From Saprolegnia diclina VS20 (taxonomy: Eukaryota > Oomycota > Saprolegniomycetes > Saprolegniales > Saprolegniaceae), in assembly GCF_000281045.1 (NCBI RefSeq), contig NW_008246099.1:254077-318076 (forward strand): a DNA stretch of 64,000 nt, written 5' to 3'. The translations under genes and the position numbers were made by a program. Below are positions 1-11,100 of the stretch, piece after piece. Within the stretch, counting starts at the first letter, position 1; every line of letters begins with the position of its first letter. The notes beneath the pieces were generated by a model. It was not told where the DNA came from and did not search any database. It saw nothing but the letters and a program-made list of their open reading frames with translations.

Positions 1-178
1 GAGTTTATACACCCTTGCTTTCTCAACCCGTCGTTGACAGGATATCGGTGGGTTGTCGTCATAACGCGATCAATCTGGTTCAGGAAGGTGTCGCGCGGTC
101 GGCTTCTGCGGCGGAGAAGAGCGTCCTCAGTATTGTTTTCGCGCCAACGACCAAACGCAAACGCCATTATTGGCGACG

Positions 179-2344
179 ATGGCCTCGTCCGTGCTCCGGT
201 CGCCGGAACTCAAGGAGACCATCGTGTCGTACCAAGAAGGACTACCGCAAGACTTGGCCATCGCCCAGCGCCTCGCGGACGCCGTCACGCTCACGCCGTA
301 CCGGCTATTCACGAGCGACGACGAACCAGGATACCTTGCCAACGTCCCAGTCCGGTTTGGGTCGCTACCGTACCTCCAGCGTTTCCCACACCCAACGACC
401 AAGCTTCCTCATCACGCGCTCTTTGTCTCGCCGTGCTACTGCGACCGTGCCCTCGCGCTCCACCTCTTGATTGTCGAAGGCAACGTGGCGCTCGTCCAGC
501 GCTGGCTGCGATGGGATGCCTCGCTGTGTACGTCGGCGACGCTCGAGCTTGCTGCGGCTGCGTCCCAAGGTCCGATTCTGCGTCTTCTCTTCGAGCAGTT
601 TCCAGCGCTGGCCACACCCAAGATGATGGACCTCGTCGCCATGTCGGGCGACCTCCCACTGCTCAAGTGGCTTCACGAGGCGGGTGCTATATGCTCCACC
701 GCCGCAATGGATGGCGCGGCCATGAACGGTCATTCTGACGTTGTCCTCTTCCTGCACTCTGCAAGGACCGAGGGCTGCACGATCGCGGCGGCAACGGCAG
801 CAGCCGTCAATGGTCACGCGTCGGTCGTTCGCTTTCTTCTCGAGCAGCGCACCGAAGGCGTCGACCCGCACCTCCGATTTGCAACTCCGCACGGCGAGCA
901 CAAGACGCACAGTGTACGTGGCGAGACGCACATTGCGGCCGTCGACCTCGTTGCAGCAAAAGTCGAGTTGACAGACTCGGCGCTTCAAACGATCGTGGAA
1001 AGAGCGGGTCTCGCAGTCCTTCAACATGTCTACGCGCGCGGGTACCTCAAACGAATGACCAAGCGACTGCTGGAGCTGGCGGTTGCCAAGCAAGACCACG
1101 CAATGCTGCGCTACGTCCTTCACTGTGTCGACCAAGAGAACCCGCGGCCGCCCAGCGACAACGAGTGGCTGCCAACGTATGCACCGAAGGTACCAAAGGG
1201 GGCCCACTCGCTCTCTCGAACGGGTAACGTTGTTTGTCGATTCGACCGATGGGATAGCTGCCAAGTGATGGAGCTGGCTGCGCTCAACGGCGACCTGACG
1301 TCGCTGGAGCTCTTGCACAAGAGCCGCCTGCGAGTCGGATCGAGAAATGCCATCGTCTACGCGGCCTACCGCGGTCACATGCACGTGCTCGACTGGCTGA
1401 ACAAGAACCGACGCGACGGCTGTGGCAAAGACGCAATGGTGCTTGCTATCGCCCGCGGTCACAATGACGTTGTGCGCTGGCTCCACGAGGTATACGGGCT
1501 ATGGCGAACCCACGCTGCCTTGGCCACAGCAGCCTACATTGGCCACATGACAATGGTAACATACCTCTTGGACATACCGACGGGCGGTGCCGACAATTGG
1601 ACCGACAAGACCGGCGAATGCTCTCGCGCCGTAGCATCGCTGCCACAACGAGATGGGTACCTTGGCAACTCGGGTGTCGACTACGTCAGCGGGTCGCCAG
1701 CCCACTGGGCAGCAAACCAAGGCCACCTCGAGGTTCTTCAGCTGCTCGTCGCTCGCGGCTACGAACTGCCGCCCCGAGCCATTGACCAAGCCGTGGAAAA
1801 CGGTCACGTGGACGTCGTGCGCTACCTTCACGAGTCGTTTGGCCAACGCTGCGGCCGCCTGCCGATCGTGTTTGCGATCTTGAAGACGCACCTTGACGTC
1901 GTCGCCTACGTCCACTCGCGCCGCTGCTGGCAGCTCAGTTTGGATGACGACATCAGAAACATTACGCTCCCCATGCTGCTCGTGGCCACTGCACGCAGTG
2001 GTAGCCTCGACATTTTGGCGCTTGTCCACGCTGCTTTTCAAGTACCAACAACGCTACCACCCCGCGTCTCGGAGCGCATGATGATCCGCGCTGCGTCCTA
2101 CGGCCACCTCGACATGCTCCGACATTTGCACGACGTCTATGGCTTTGGATGGACGCCAATGGCCCAAGAAGCAGCGAGACGACGCGGTCGCAAGAACGTA
2201 CTGCGCTACTTGCAGACGCTTGGACCCGCGGACGCGTCTGTCTACGACATCGACGACCGAGATTTGTGGCTCGAGTTCGATGATTTTGTCATCGCCATGA
2301 GAATGGTCGGCGGACGCCAGCGTATGAGACCCATGTATCAGTGA
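179..2344 (+). CDS. Ankyrin-repeat protein, 721 aa, single exon
   Basis: Intronless ORF. The open frame extends upstream only through a TTG codon, so the first ATG at 179 is taken as the start. From about residue 110 to the end the protein is a run of degenerate ankyrin repeats of the oomycete type, with recurring cores such as NGHSDVVLFLHSAR, NGHASVVRFLLE, RGHNDVVRWLHE, QGHLEVLQLLVARG, NGHVDVVRYLHE and YGHLDMLRHLHDVYG. The first 100 residues carry no recognised domain. There is no signal peptide, membrane segment or catalytic motif. Ankyrin arrays mediate protein-protein contacts and this family is greatly expanded in saprolegnialean oomycetes, but no partner can be predicted. The stop lies 84 bp from the stop of the next, convergent gene. 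Related fragments occur at 58.5-59.1 kb. Confidence 0.9.
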   Translation: MASSVLRSPELKETIVSYQEGLPQDLAIAQRLADAVTLTPYRLFTSDDEPGYLANVPVRFGSLPYLQRFPHPTTKLPHHALFVSPCYCDRALALHLLIVEGNVALVQRWLRWDASLCTSATLELAAAASQGPILRLLFEQFPALATPKMMDLVAMSGDLPLLKWLHEAGAICSTAAMDGAAMNGHSDVVLFLHSARTEGCTIAAATAAAVNGHASVVRFLLEQRTEGVDPHLRFATPHGEHKTHSVRGETHIAAVDLVAAKVELTDSALQTIVERAGLAVLQHVYARGYLKRMTKRLLELAVAKQDHAMLRYVLHCVDQENPRPPSDNEWLPTYAPKVPKGAHSLSRTGNVVCRFDRWDSCQVMELAALNGDLTSLELLHKSRLRVGSRNAIVYAAYRGHMHVLDWLNKNRRDGCGKDAMVLAIARGHNDVVRWLHEVYGLWRTHAALATAAYIGHMTMVTYLLDIPTGGADNWTDKTGECSRAVASLPQRDGYLGNSGVDYVSGSPAHWAANQGHLEVLQLLVARGYELPPRAIDQAVENGHVDVVRYLHESFGQRCGRLPIVFAILKTHLDVVAYVHSRRCWQLSLDDDIRNITLPMLLVATARSGSLDILALVHAAFQVPTTLPPRVSERMMIRAASYGHLDMLRHLHDVYGFGWTPMAQEAARRRGRKNVLRYLQTLGPADASVYDIDDRDLWLEFDDFVIAMRMVGGRQRMRPMYQ

Positions 2345-2428
2345 GCATGCGACTATAAGGAATCGCTAGATACATAGCATGGCCGACTAAGCTCTTATAT
2401 AACATGTGAACCGCACTGTTATATCTAA

Positions 2429-3654
2429 TCAGTCGTCCCGCGAGTGTTCTTGGATAAGGCGCTGAATGTTCTGCAAGTCCTTGTAGAGGCCCGAGAGTTC
2501 CTCTGTCCACTGAAGCGCAGGTAATGCCTTCCCGAGCGCGGCCATGTCGTTGGCGTGGCGCTTGCGGGCGTCAATGTCCGCGGTCACTTGCTTGGCCAGC
2601 TTGCGAAGCTCAGTAAGCGTCGACTTTGGCTCGCGCAGCGCATCTTGATGACTGAGCTCCTTATCCAGGAGGTCTACGCGCCACAGTAATCGTATCTCAT
2701 AGCTCAGAGAGCATGCGTACCTGCGCCCGGTAGCATCTCACGCGGTAGGATCGAGCCCGGCAAGTAGGTGAATTTTTGCTGTAATTTCTCCTTTTCTTCT
2801 TTGGAGCCTGGAAACCTACGCCACAATATGCAGCCAATAAATACAAAAGAAGCGGCGGACTTGGAGACGCGCGGGTGGTAGCCTTCGATGCTCGCCTTGA
2901 TCTGCGCAAGCTCCTTTGCAATGACGTCCTTGGGCCGGCGGTGGATCGGCAGCACATCAATCGCGTGACATTGGTGCTACGACAACCTCCAGCAGTTGAG
3001 ATTGAAGTGGCGATTTACCGAGGTTTGGTTGCTTGCGCAGGGTGCTGGCACATTGATGGCACGTGCTGTGTTGGACGTTGCGAGCTTGGAGCTGCGCGCA
3101 TCGCGGGCTGCGACGCCCCCACCGGGAATGAACGGCCCCACGGGCTCCCGCTGCTTGGTGAGAACCTCTGTATGGCAGCGTTAGCCGTTGATGCTTCTAC
3201 AGCATCAGACGCGCAGTGTACTGGGGTATTTGATTTGCGGCTTGGTATTGCCGTTGTAGAGCTTCTTGAGGAGCCGACCGGCCTCCGTATCCGAGCCAAA
3301 CGCCCTACGTTCCACATTGTTAGGCTACGCCCCTCGGGTGGTCGCAGACTTCCAAGCCTCGGCGTTCACTTCAACTTCGTTGTTCATGGCGTCAATGACA
3401 ATGAAGACGGAAATAGACTCGTTCTAATTATGCACCGTCGTCAGCGCTTGACCGTTCCGCTCGTTGTGACGTTGGTCGGTTCCTGGAAGAAAGGCTCGTA
3501 TGCCGACGTGGCCTTGCGCAGCTGCACGGCGTGTCGGCTCGTACAGGACAGTTTAAACTGTATACAGAATGGCCATGATTACCCCGCCCGTGATACCATC
3601 CAATTTTGTGCATTCTGACTTTGTTCTGACCCAAAATGGCGCCGCAACCCGCAT
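2429..3654 (-). CDS. Unknown seven-exon membrane/coiled-coil protein, about 317 aa
   Basis: No long ORF exists here. Splice reading gives one continuous frame over exons 3654-3559, 3521-3471, 3423-3350, 3304-3222, 3167-3019, 2976-2721 and 2673-2429. Introns are 37-54 nt, with branch-like CTAAC in two of them, and every junction keeps phase. The product has a hydrophobic N-terminal stretch (GITGGVIMAILYT), a conserved-looking middle, a second short hydrophobic segment (ASFVFIGCILW) around residue 195, then a charged helical C-terminus of about 100 residues likely to be coiled coil. I do not recognise the family. Membrane attachment is inferred from the hydrophobic segments only. The first exon and the 37-nt first intron are the least certain parts. 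It is divergent from the WW/U-box gene, with 224 bp between starts. Confidence 0.6.
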
Positions 3655-3878
3655 TTTCAGATCAACAATGTTGATGTCGGAATTTCAAGTGTAGAGCAAT
3701 ATACAGATATACAAAACTTGCAGCAAGATGTCGACACCACCGACCAAGGCATCATCAATGTTCATACCCCGTCGGGATCATAGGACTGCCGACGAGGCAG
3801 CGGCGAGCAGTTGACCGTTGCGAGCGTCGAGCGTTTTACCCTTGTCGGTTGACGACGATCGCCAGGCACTTTTCGACA

Positions 3879-6456
3879 ATGATGGAAGCGCGTCTCGAGA
3901 ACCTCAAGCGTCACGCGGTCGCGACCAAAGCCGACGTCGACTTCTTCGTCGACGCAGTCACGTCCAGTGCGACGGTCGCCTCGGTCACGTCTGCGATCGA
4001 GGCCCTCAGTCTACTCGCACGCACCCCATCCGGGCGATCACTGGTGCTCGATGCCATCCAAGCGGCCGGCGACGCATTCGAAACGGCACTGGCAGCTATA
4101 CCCACCAAGGACGATACCATGCACCGTGCCTTGATGTACGAACCTAGCTTGTAGCGGACCAGGCTTGAGTTGCGTGGAAATAGCCTTTTGCTGGTTCGAA
4201 TAGCCGAGTACAAGCTGCGCGCCGTCGACGCGATCGACTTTATGGGCGGCAACGCGTCGGGTACGATGGCGCTGCTGCTGCACGCGCTCTCTGATGCGTC
4301 GCTCGTCCAACTCGAGCCGCCGCTGGTGCCCGCGCTCGCCCGCGTGCTCTGCGAGCTCACGCTGCCCTGCGGGTACCCTACCCCCAAGGTATGCGGTGCG
4401 TACGTGTCGCCTGTTTGAATGCGTGGTAGGACGACCATGGGGACGTCGACGCCTTTGCGCGCGAGGTACATTTATGTCTATCGAACAATAGACATTTCTG
4501 ATCGTGTGGCTAGTTGCATGCGCGGGCGGCGGAGCTCGTGGCGTCGAACGGGTTGCACAAAGTCCTGAACGGCCCGGTGTTTCGCCACTTGAACGCGGGC
4601 TTGCTCAACGCGTACTCGGACTCGACGACACTCCATCTCGCAATGGACTCGGTGCTCGGCACGATCGAGTCGTTCGCGTTGCTATTGACGGACGTGCCGC
4701 TACGCACGTCGTTCGTCAAATACATTTTGCTCTCCTCGGGGCTGCTCCACGACTGCCTCGTGCCCTATTTTCTCGTCGTGCTTACACTCCACCCGGTGAG
4801 CGCGGCCGCACATCCCACCGAGCCGACTTGGTTTCAGTACAAGGATGCCGCGACCGGGTACTTGATTTTGCAGTTGTATCATCGTGGACAACTTGTCTGT
4901 TGTGGTGTAGACATCCCTACTATTACAATTGCAAGACGCACGAAACGCGGTGGCAGCTCCCGCCCGGCAACTGCGTGACACCGGCGCGCAAGATTCAACT
5001 GCACGTGCGCTGTCTCACGCACTGGCTACGGCTGCTGGTCGCCTTGACGTTCCAAGCTGCGTCGATCCACACGACCGCCAGTCCGCTCACGGAGCCATAT
5101 CTGAACGAGTGGCTGCGCGGCCTCTGCACCGCCGTGCTGGATGCACCGACCTCGTCAGGTAGACGAGAACTCGAGCGCCGTGAACTGAACACATTCGACT
5201 TGCACTAGCGACGCACCCGGTCGTGCTCTTCTTCCTCGAGAACGGCGCCGCGTTCCACTACTTTCTTTCCATCTTGATCAACATTGACGCTTTTCAGCAC
5301 GCCGTGTACAACAACAACAACCAAGTTGCGCGGCTGCTGGCGCTTCTCTGCGCACCGCTCGACACCCGCACGCGTTTCCACGCGAAATTTGTACTTGCGT
5401 CCAAGAAAGGCCTGCACGTGCTTCGTGACAAGCTCTCGTTTACGCTCGTCCTTGGGCTCTTGCAAGCGCCGGAGGTGTATTTCATGGCCCACCCCCAGGC
5501 CCTGCCGCAGCCCAAAGAGCGTGTACGACTATCATCGCCTTGTTGTAGTCTGTACCATTCTGATGGTGCATTGCTAGTGGGACCAGTACATTGGCAACGA
5601 CGCCCACGCTATCTACTACTACAACGTCACGACGCACGAGTCCGTGTGGGTACTTCCGCCGCCATTGCCGCTCGGGTGGATCGTCGTGTGGTGCGAAGAC
5701 TACGAGCAAGGTTACTTTTACAACTCGGTGACGCGGTCGTCGTCGTGGGAGCGCCCGGCCATGACCGAGCCCGAGCCGCCGAGCACGGTGCACCTTGCCG
5801 CGCCTGTGGGTACGCCTCCTACTTCATATAACCCGGTCCAGAAAGGGTGTATAGATGCAACGTTTGAAGCCTACAGTGAACGCGTTATGCTCGAGTGGGT
5901 CGCGACGGCCATGCAGTTTCGCGGCCGTCGGCGCAGCGTCGCACCGACAAGCATCGGGCAGCACGCTCCGGGGCATCGCCGGCCCAGTGTCGTCGCCCAC
6001 GACCTCGATTACCAAGGACTCTCGCGCCTCCACGCACCGAAAATGTGCTCGTATCGGTCGTGGCTTTTAGTCGGTGATGATGGCCGTAGGCTGCCGCCCG
6101 TGCGCGACAAGAAGATGTTTCAACAAGAGAACGGGCCCAAGAGCCCGCCGGCTGCGACGATTCCCGCCAAGTTTCTCTGCCCCATCAACCACTCTCTCAT
6201 GCTCGAGCCCATGTATTCACCCGAGACCGACTTGACGTACGAGCACCAAGCGATCGTGCACGTCGTTCAAGACGGCGCTGGCGTGTGCCCCGTGACCCAG
6301 CGCTCCGTGGTAGAACGCTCGACACCTCAACTGATGCGGACGAAGGACACATTACTGTAGGATGTTCGCAAATTGGTGCTCAACACGGCGTTGCAGCAAG
6401 AGATTCGCGCGTTCCAGGCGCGTCAAGCCGACCACGACGCTGTTGTGGCCCTCTGA
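3879..6456 (+). CDS. WW-domain and U-box protein (putative E3 ubiquitin ligase), about 743 aa
   Basis: Eight exons: 3879-4135, 4184-4388, 4430-4465, 4514-4857, 4911-5158, 5209-5522, 5578-6309 and 6361-6456. All junctions keep phase. WW-like modules lie near residues 271-300 (WFQYKDAATG joined by splicing to HPYYYNCKTHETRW), 469-500 (WDQYIG..IYYYNVTTHESVW) and 505-532 (GWIVVW..GYFYNSVTRSSSW). A C-terminal U-box runs from about 665 to 735 (FLCPINHSLMLEPM, then CPVTQRSV joined by splicing to DVRKLVLNTAL). U-boxes recruit E2 enzymes and WW domains bind proline-rich ligands, so a substrate-selecting E3 role is inferred. Residues 1-260 are helical with no recognised domain. Two further 45-nt intron-like segments (5814-5858 and 6044-6088) contain no in-frame stop, so 713- to 743-residue isoforms are possible. 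The first ATG of the frame, at 3879, is used. Confidence 0.85.
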
Positions 6457-7142
6457 GCCAAGGGAAACGAGAACCTAGCTCTAAGCTCATTCCAAAGACG
6501 TATTGTCATCGCTTTGTTGACAGTCTGTACATTGTATTCCATTGCGGACACTGGTTGCAGCCTTGTGCGAGGCCGGGACCCTGGGTCCATTTCTGAGTTT
6601 GCCACTTTTGTCTTTCGGAAAAGCCGTCGACGCAAGACGGTGCCACCTTGTGGGAGTAGTCGCGGAATGTACCACCCCTTTCCGCTCTACTTTGCACGGT
6701 TGATATCTCCAGTGTTGCAGCGCACAGCCTTTCTCAGTCTCGTATTAATCGGTTCGAGGCGGTTGGCGATGGTTGCTGCTGTCTGTCCCACATACTAGTA
6801 CTCTCGTGCTCGTTATATCATTTCCAACCTTGCCACCAGCATGTCCCTATCGCATGACCAACACCGCCTTGGGATTCGCAGGCCGACGCTTTACACCTTG
6901 ACGACACGTAGACTAATAGATTCGTCCATGGAGATGTCGAGGGCAGTCGATGCGCGCTGCAACGCCACTCAACGTCCTTTCTACGGCAAACCCGCAAGTG
7001 CACTTTGCCCTTTTGGCAATGTTCTATTTTTACATAATCCCATGAAAATACCGCGCTATTTTCGCCGTTTCTAAACTTAGCAAGGCGCGCTTTTTGAGAA
7101 GGAGGCCCATCATTGCCAAGGTTCAGCGCTACCGCACAAGCG
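6457..7142 (+). other. Intergenic region upstream of the C2H2 gene
   Basis: 686 bp without a supported gene; only short frames without domains or plausible splicing. The last 130 bp, just before the next start, are AT-rich (TATTTTTACATAA near 7027) and contain a CATCATTGCC string near 7108 that resembles the oomycete initiator (TCATT-type), so this is presumably the promoter of the zinc-finger gene. Confidence 0.5.
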
Positions 7143-8125
7143 ATGGCCTTCCTCCCCAACTGGCAGCAGCCGTTCTACACGCCCGTGCTCGTCAAGGTAC
7201 ACTGCGATAGTCTGCAATGGTCCTCAACGCGCTCCATTGCGTAGCCGCATGGGGTCGTGATCGAGTCGGGCCACGTATGTGTTGAACCCGACTGCGGCCT
7301 CGTCTTTGAGGACGCGCAGGGTCTCAAAGACCACGTGACGCAGCACACGTGGGGCCCCCACACCGTGCAGACGCACGAGAACGGCGCCAAGACCTTCCAC
7401 TGCCTCGGGTGTGGCAAGGCCATGACCGACCGCAAGGTAGACGTGTGCACTCGTTCCTAGCTCAACCGCCGATGTAGGTGCTTCGAAAGCACTTGCTGAC
7501 GCACCAAGAGAAGCGGTTTCTATGTACGTTTGACGGCTGCGACAAGAAATTCTACGAACGCGCCAAGCTCAAGCGCCACATGCTCGTGCACACCGGCGAG
7601 AAGGCCTTTCGGTGCACGTTTCCGGCGTGCGACAAGCACTTTGCGTACAAGGCGAACCTCAAGACGCACCTGCGCACGCACACAGGCTTGAAGCCGTTCC
7701 CGTGCCTCTTCCCCGGGTGTCCGCGGACCTTTGCGCAAGCCTCCAACCGCAATTCGCACATGCAGACGCACACACGGGCGTCGTCAAAAGCATGGGCGGG
7801 CGACGCCAAAGAGACGCCGATGCTCACGTCGTCGTCGTCGTCTTTGAATGCGATGGCCCCGTTCAAACTGCCGCCGATGGACTTGTCGCTGCAAGACTTC
7901 CTCGGACCGATGGACCCGATGCTGCAACGCATTCCAACGCCACGCTTTGCCAAGACCCCGAGCACGTCGAGTTGCTCTGTGTCGGGCAGTCACATGCCGA
8001 GAGCGCAGTTGTCGCCGCTCGACTTGTCGCTGGACGGACTCAAGTCGAGTGAGCTCTACAACATGCTGCCGACGCCCGGCTCGTTCCTCGGCGGCAACCT
8101 CTTCAGTTTTGACCCAGCGTCGTAA
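7143..8125 (+). CDS. C2H2 zinc-finger transcription factor, 297 aa
   Basis: Three exons: 7143-7196, 7245-7436 and 7478-8125 (introns of 48 and 41 nt). Five consecutive C2H2 fingers occupy about residues 29-165: CVEPDC..HVTQH; CLGC, whose finger is completed across the second intron by VLRKHLLTH; CTFDGC..HMLVH; CTFPAC..HLRTH; and CLFPGC..HMQTH. Standard TGEK/TGLKP linkers separate the last three, as in DNA-binding YY1/TFIIIA-like arrays. The C-terminal 130 residues are Ser/Pro-rich with two related segments, PPMDLSLQDFLGPMD and SPLDLSLDGLKSSELY, which look like short activation or cofactor-binding motifs (inference). A nuclear regulator is expected; the target is unknown. The stop is 60 bp from that of the convergent adaptor gene. 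Confidence 0.9.
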
Positions 8126-8185
8126 CCTCGTGTTGGAGGCCCCATTTTTAATACACGGATGAATGACGTCACTTTGTCATTATGT

Positions 8186-11100
8186 CTACTCTTCCGTCGA
8201 CTCGCGCGACGCACCAATGTCGATCGTCCAGACACTCGCCTTGTCCTTGAAGAGCTTTTGGACGGCGCCCTTGTCGGTCTTGGACGACAGGATCGCCCCC
8301 GAGCTCGAGAAGACTTGAATTTGCGACGGCGCGGTCGACGCGACCTCGTCTGCATCAAAGAGGAAGAGTGCGCATTTCCATTTGATCTCGTCAAAGCCAC
8401 CGGAAATCGACTCGAGCTGCAGCTCGAGCGTCCGTGTCGCCTTGTCGCCCTTGCGCCGCAACGTCAACGTCGATGTCTACACAATGTAGGATACAATCAA
8501 TTGTACACCAATTGGCCACAAAATACCTTGGTCGAAGGTTTGCTCCACCCGGTGCGGAGCCCCGAGAAGCCCAATTTTGACGAAAACTTCTTCATGAGAC
8601 CGGACGACGACGACGTCGGTGCAGGCACGAGCGATCCGGACGCTGTCCGTGTCATGCGCGGCCCGGCTTCGTCGGTACCACCATCACTGGCCGTCTCCCA
8701 CTCGGCTTCCGACCCCGAGTGCCGGTCACCGTCACCGCTGGCCGACGCCGTCGTCGCAAACGATGTGCGCTGGAGCTTGGAGATGGACGCACCCGTCGGT
8801 GTGAGCACGCGCAACGCAGCTTTGCTGTCGTCGGCTGCCGTATCGGGCTTGGACCAGTTGAGGAACTGCCGCGTGAGTGACGACCCTTTACTCGCGTCTT
8901 TCGACTGCTCGGCGATCGACGCCTGCGCCGAGAGCGCGGCTTGCTCGGCGATCGAGAGCATCGCTTTCGTCGCAGCGTCGGCAAACAGCGCCGCCTGGAG
9001 CGAGTGGAGGCCATCGAGAATGACCGTCTTGTCGTTGGAGCAGAGCTGCGCTTGGTGCGCTGCGTACGCGGGCGAGTGCTCGAGGAAGAGGCCGTGGCGC
9101 ACCACCGCCTCTTGGACCTTTTGGGTCAGCGCAAACTTGGCCTGCTTGAGGCCAAACGCGACGTCATGGTCCCGCGTCGTGTTGGAGTCGATGACAATGT
9201 GCGTCGACCGGAGCGACGCCGTCAGCGGGTCGAGCAAGGCTGAGCACACCACCGGTTTCTGCGTGCTTTCCTAATAGAAGACGAGCACGATAAGAGAATG
9301 CAAGGATATCGGTTCGTACAAAGTCGATCGAACCGAGCACGTCTTGGGTCGTCAGCATCGAAAGTGACTCGGTCGGCGTTGCTGCTGGTACCGGAAACGC
9401 CGCCGCAAACAACGCCTCGGCGGTAGCCACCGGCGGCGTGGCCTAGCACACACATGTTACTTGACATTCACGGAGGGATAGAAGGTAGAAGCGTACGGCG
9501 GGTGGCGCAAAGGAGTCAAAGCTCGAGGCGAATCCCGCGCTCGTCGCGGGCGCTTCAAAGCTTGCGAAATCGTCGTCGGCCTGCTCGCCAAAGTCACCGA
9601 ACGCATCGTCGTCGTCGTCGTCGTTGCCAGCCCACGCCGACGACTGGGCGCCCCAGCCGCCGTCATTCGCCGGGGCGGACGTCGCCCACTCATTCGCTGG
9701 CGCCTTCTCCACGGCCACAAAGTCACCAAAGTCGTCGTCCACCGGCGTCTCTTGCTGCACCTTGGCAGCGCCCGCGCTCAGCCACGACGACGTTGCGTTC
9801 GTAGCCACCGTGCGGACAACCGCAGCGCGCTCGGTCCACGGCGCGGTGTTGCCCAAATCGGCCGGCGCGGGTGGCGACCACGCACAGCTGTCGGTTGAAG
9901 TAGACGACGGGACGGCGGGCGTCGACGGTAGCCACGGGTTGCTCCCCGTCGTCGCGACCACCGGCGTCGGGGCGGCAGGCGCAGTGAACCACGGGTTGCT
10001 TGCTGCTGCCGATAAGGCTGGCACGGCAGGTGCGGTCGCCCACAGGTTCTCAAACCCATCGTCGTCGTCGTCGTTCTTGGTGGTGGTCGTTAGCCACGGG
10101 TTGGTCGGTTGCGCCGGCGGGGGACTGGACTGCAACCACGGGTTGCCGTCGTCGAGGGTCGAGTCGTGCGGGGCTCGGTCTGTGTCGGCAGCGGAAAGCC
10201 ACGGGTTGGTGGCCGTCTCGTCGGGCACTGGCTCTTGAAGCCACGGATTCGACGTCCCACCGACGTCGTCGTCATGTGTTGAAAACGTATTGTCGGCGAC
10301 GACCGTCGTCGACTCGGTCTCAAAGGCGGCGACATCGTTGCCACTGGCCGAATGAGGGCTCGTGCTGGATGGTGCGTCGTCAACCGGTGCGTTTTGCTCG
10401 AGCCACGGGTTTGACGCGACGGGTGACACTGCATCGTCGATTGAGAACACGGCCGTGTCGTCTTCCTGCTGCACCTCCGTGGTACTCTGCTGCCACGAGC
10501 TGGCTGTAAACGCTTCGAACGAGATCACTGTTGTGTCATTGACAAACGTCGAGACGTCGGTGTCGGCAGCAACCGAGAAGTCCGTGTCGCCAGCAACGGA
10601 GAAGTCAGCAGCCGAAGAATCCACCCACTCGCTCGGCGACGCGACGACGATTGGGGCTTCCACAGTGCTATTTGTATAGTCTTCTGGCGCCTCGATTGGC
10701 TCATCGACGGCTGGTGCAACCGGTTCGGCAAAGATCGGGACTTCACCGGCGTCGCTGGTTGCGCCCGCTGTGTTGACACCGGGCGTGGTGTCGTCGTTCA
10801 GAGCCGCCGCGTCGAGTGCAGCGTCAGGAGTCGACGCTCGTGCCGCCCAGTCGTCCGTCGCCGTCTTCTCCGCGACAAGGTCGTCGTCGGACGGGGCACT
10901 GGCGGTCGTCGATGTGGCAAATGCCGCATCAAGGGCTTCGTGGTGCGCGGCAGGGCTCCCGACCGAGAGTGTTTGGTCCGAGTTGGATGCTGTCCAGTCG
11001 GTCGTCGTTTCTTCGTCGTCATCGTCCACGGAGCTCGTGACGGTAAACTCGACTGTCGACGCCGACGGTGACGGCGCTACCATCATCATCGGGTCGTCCA

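Noticed and set aside
6818-7159. 113-codon minus-strand frame upstream of the C2H2 gene
   Set aside because: It has no domain and overlaps the zinc-finger start; no splice continuation was found.
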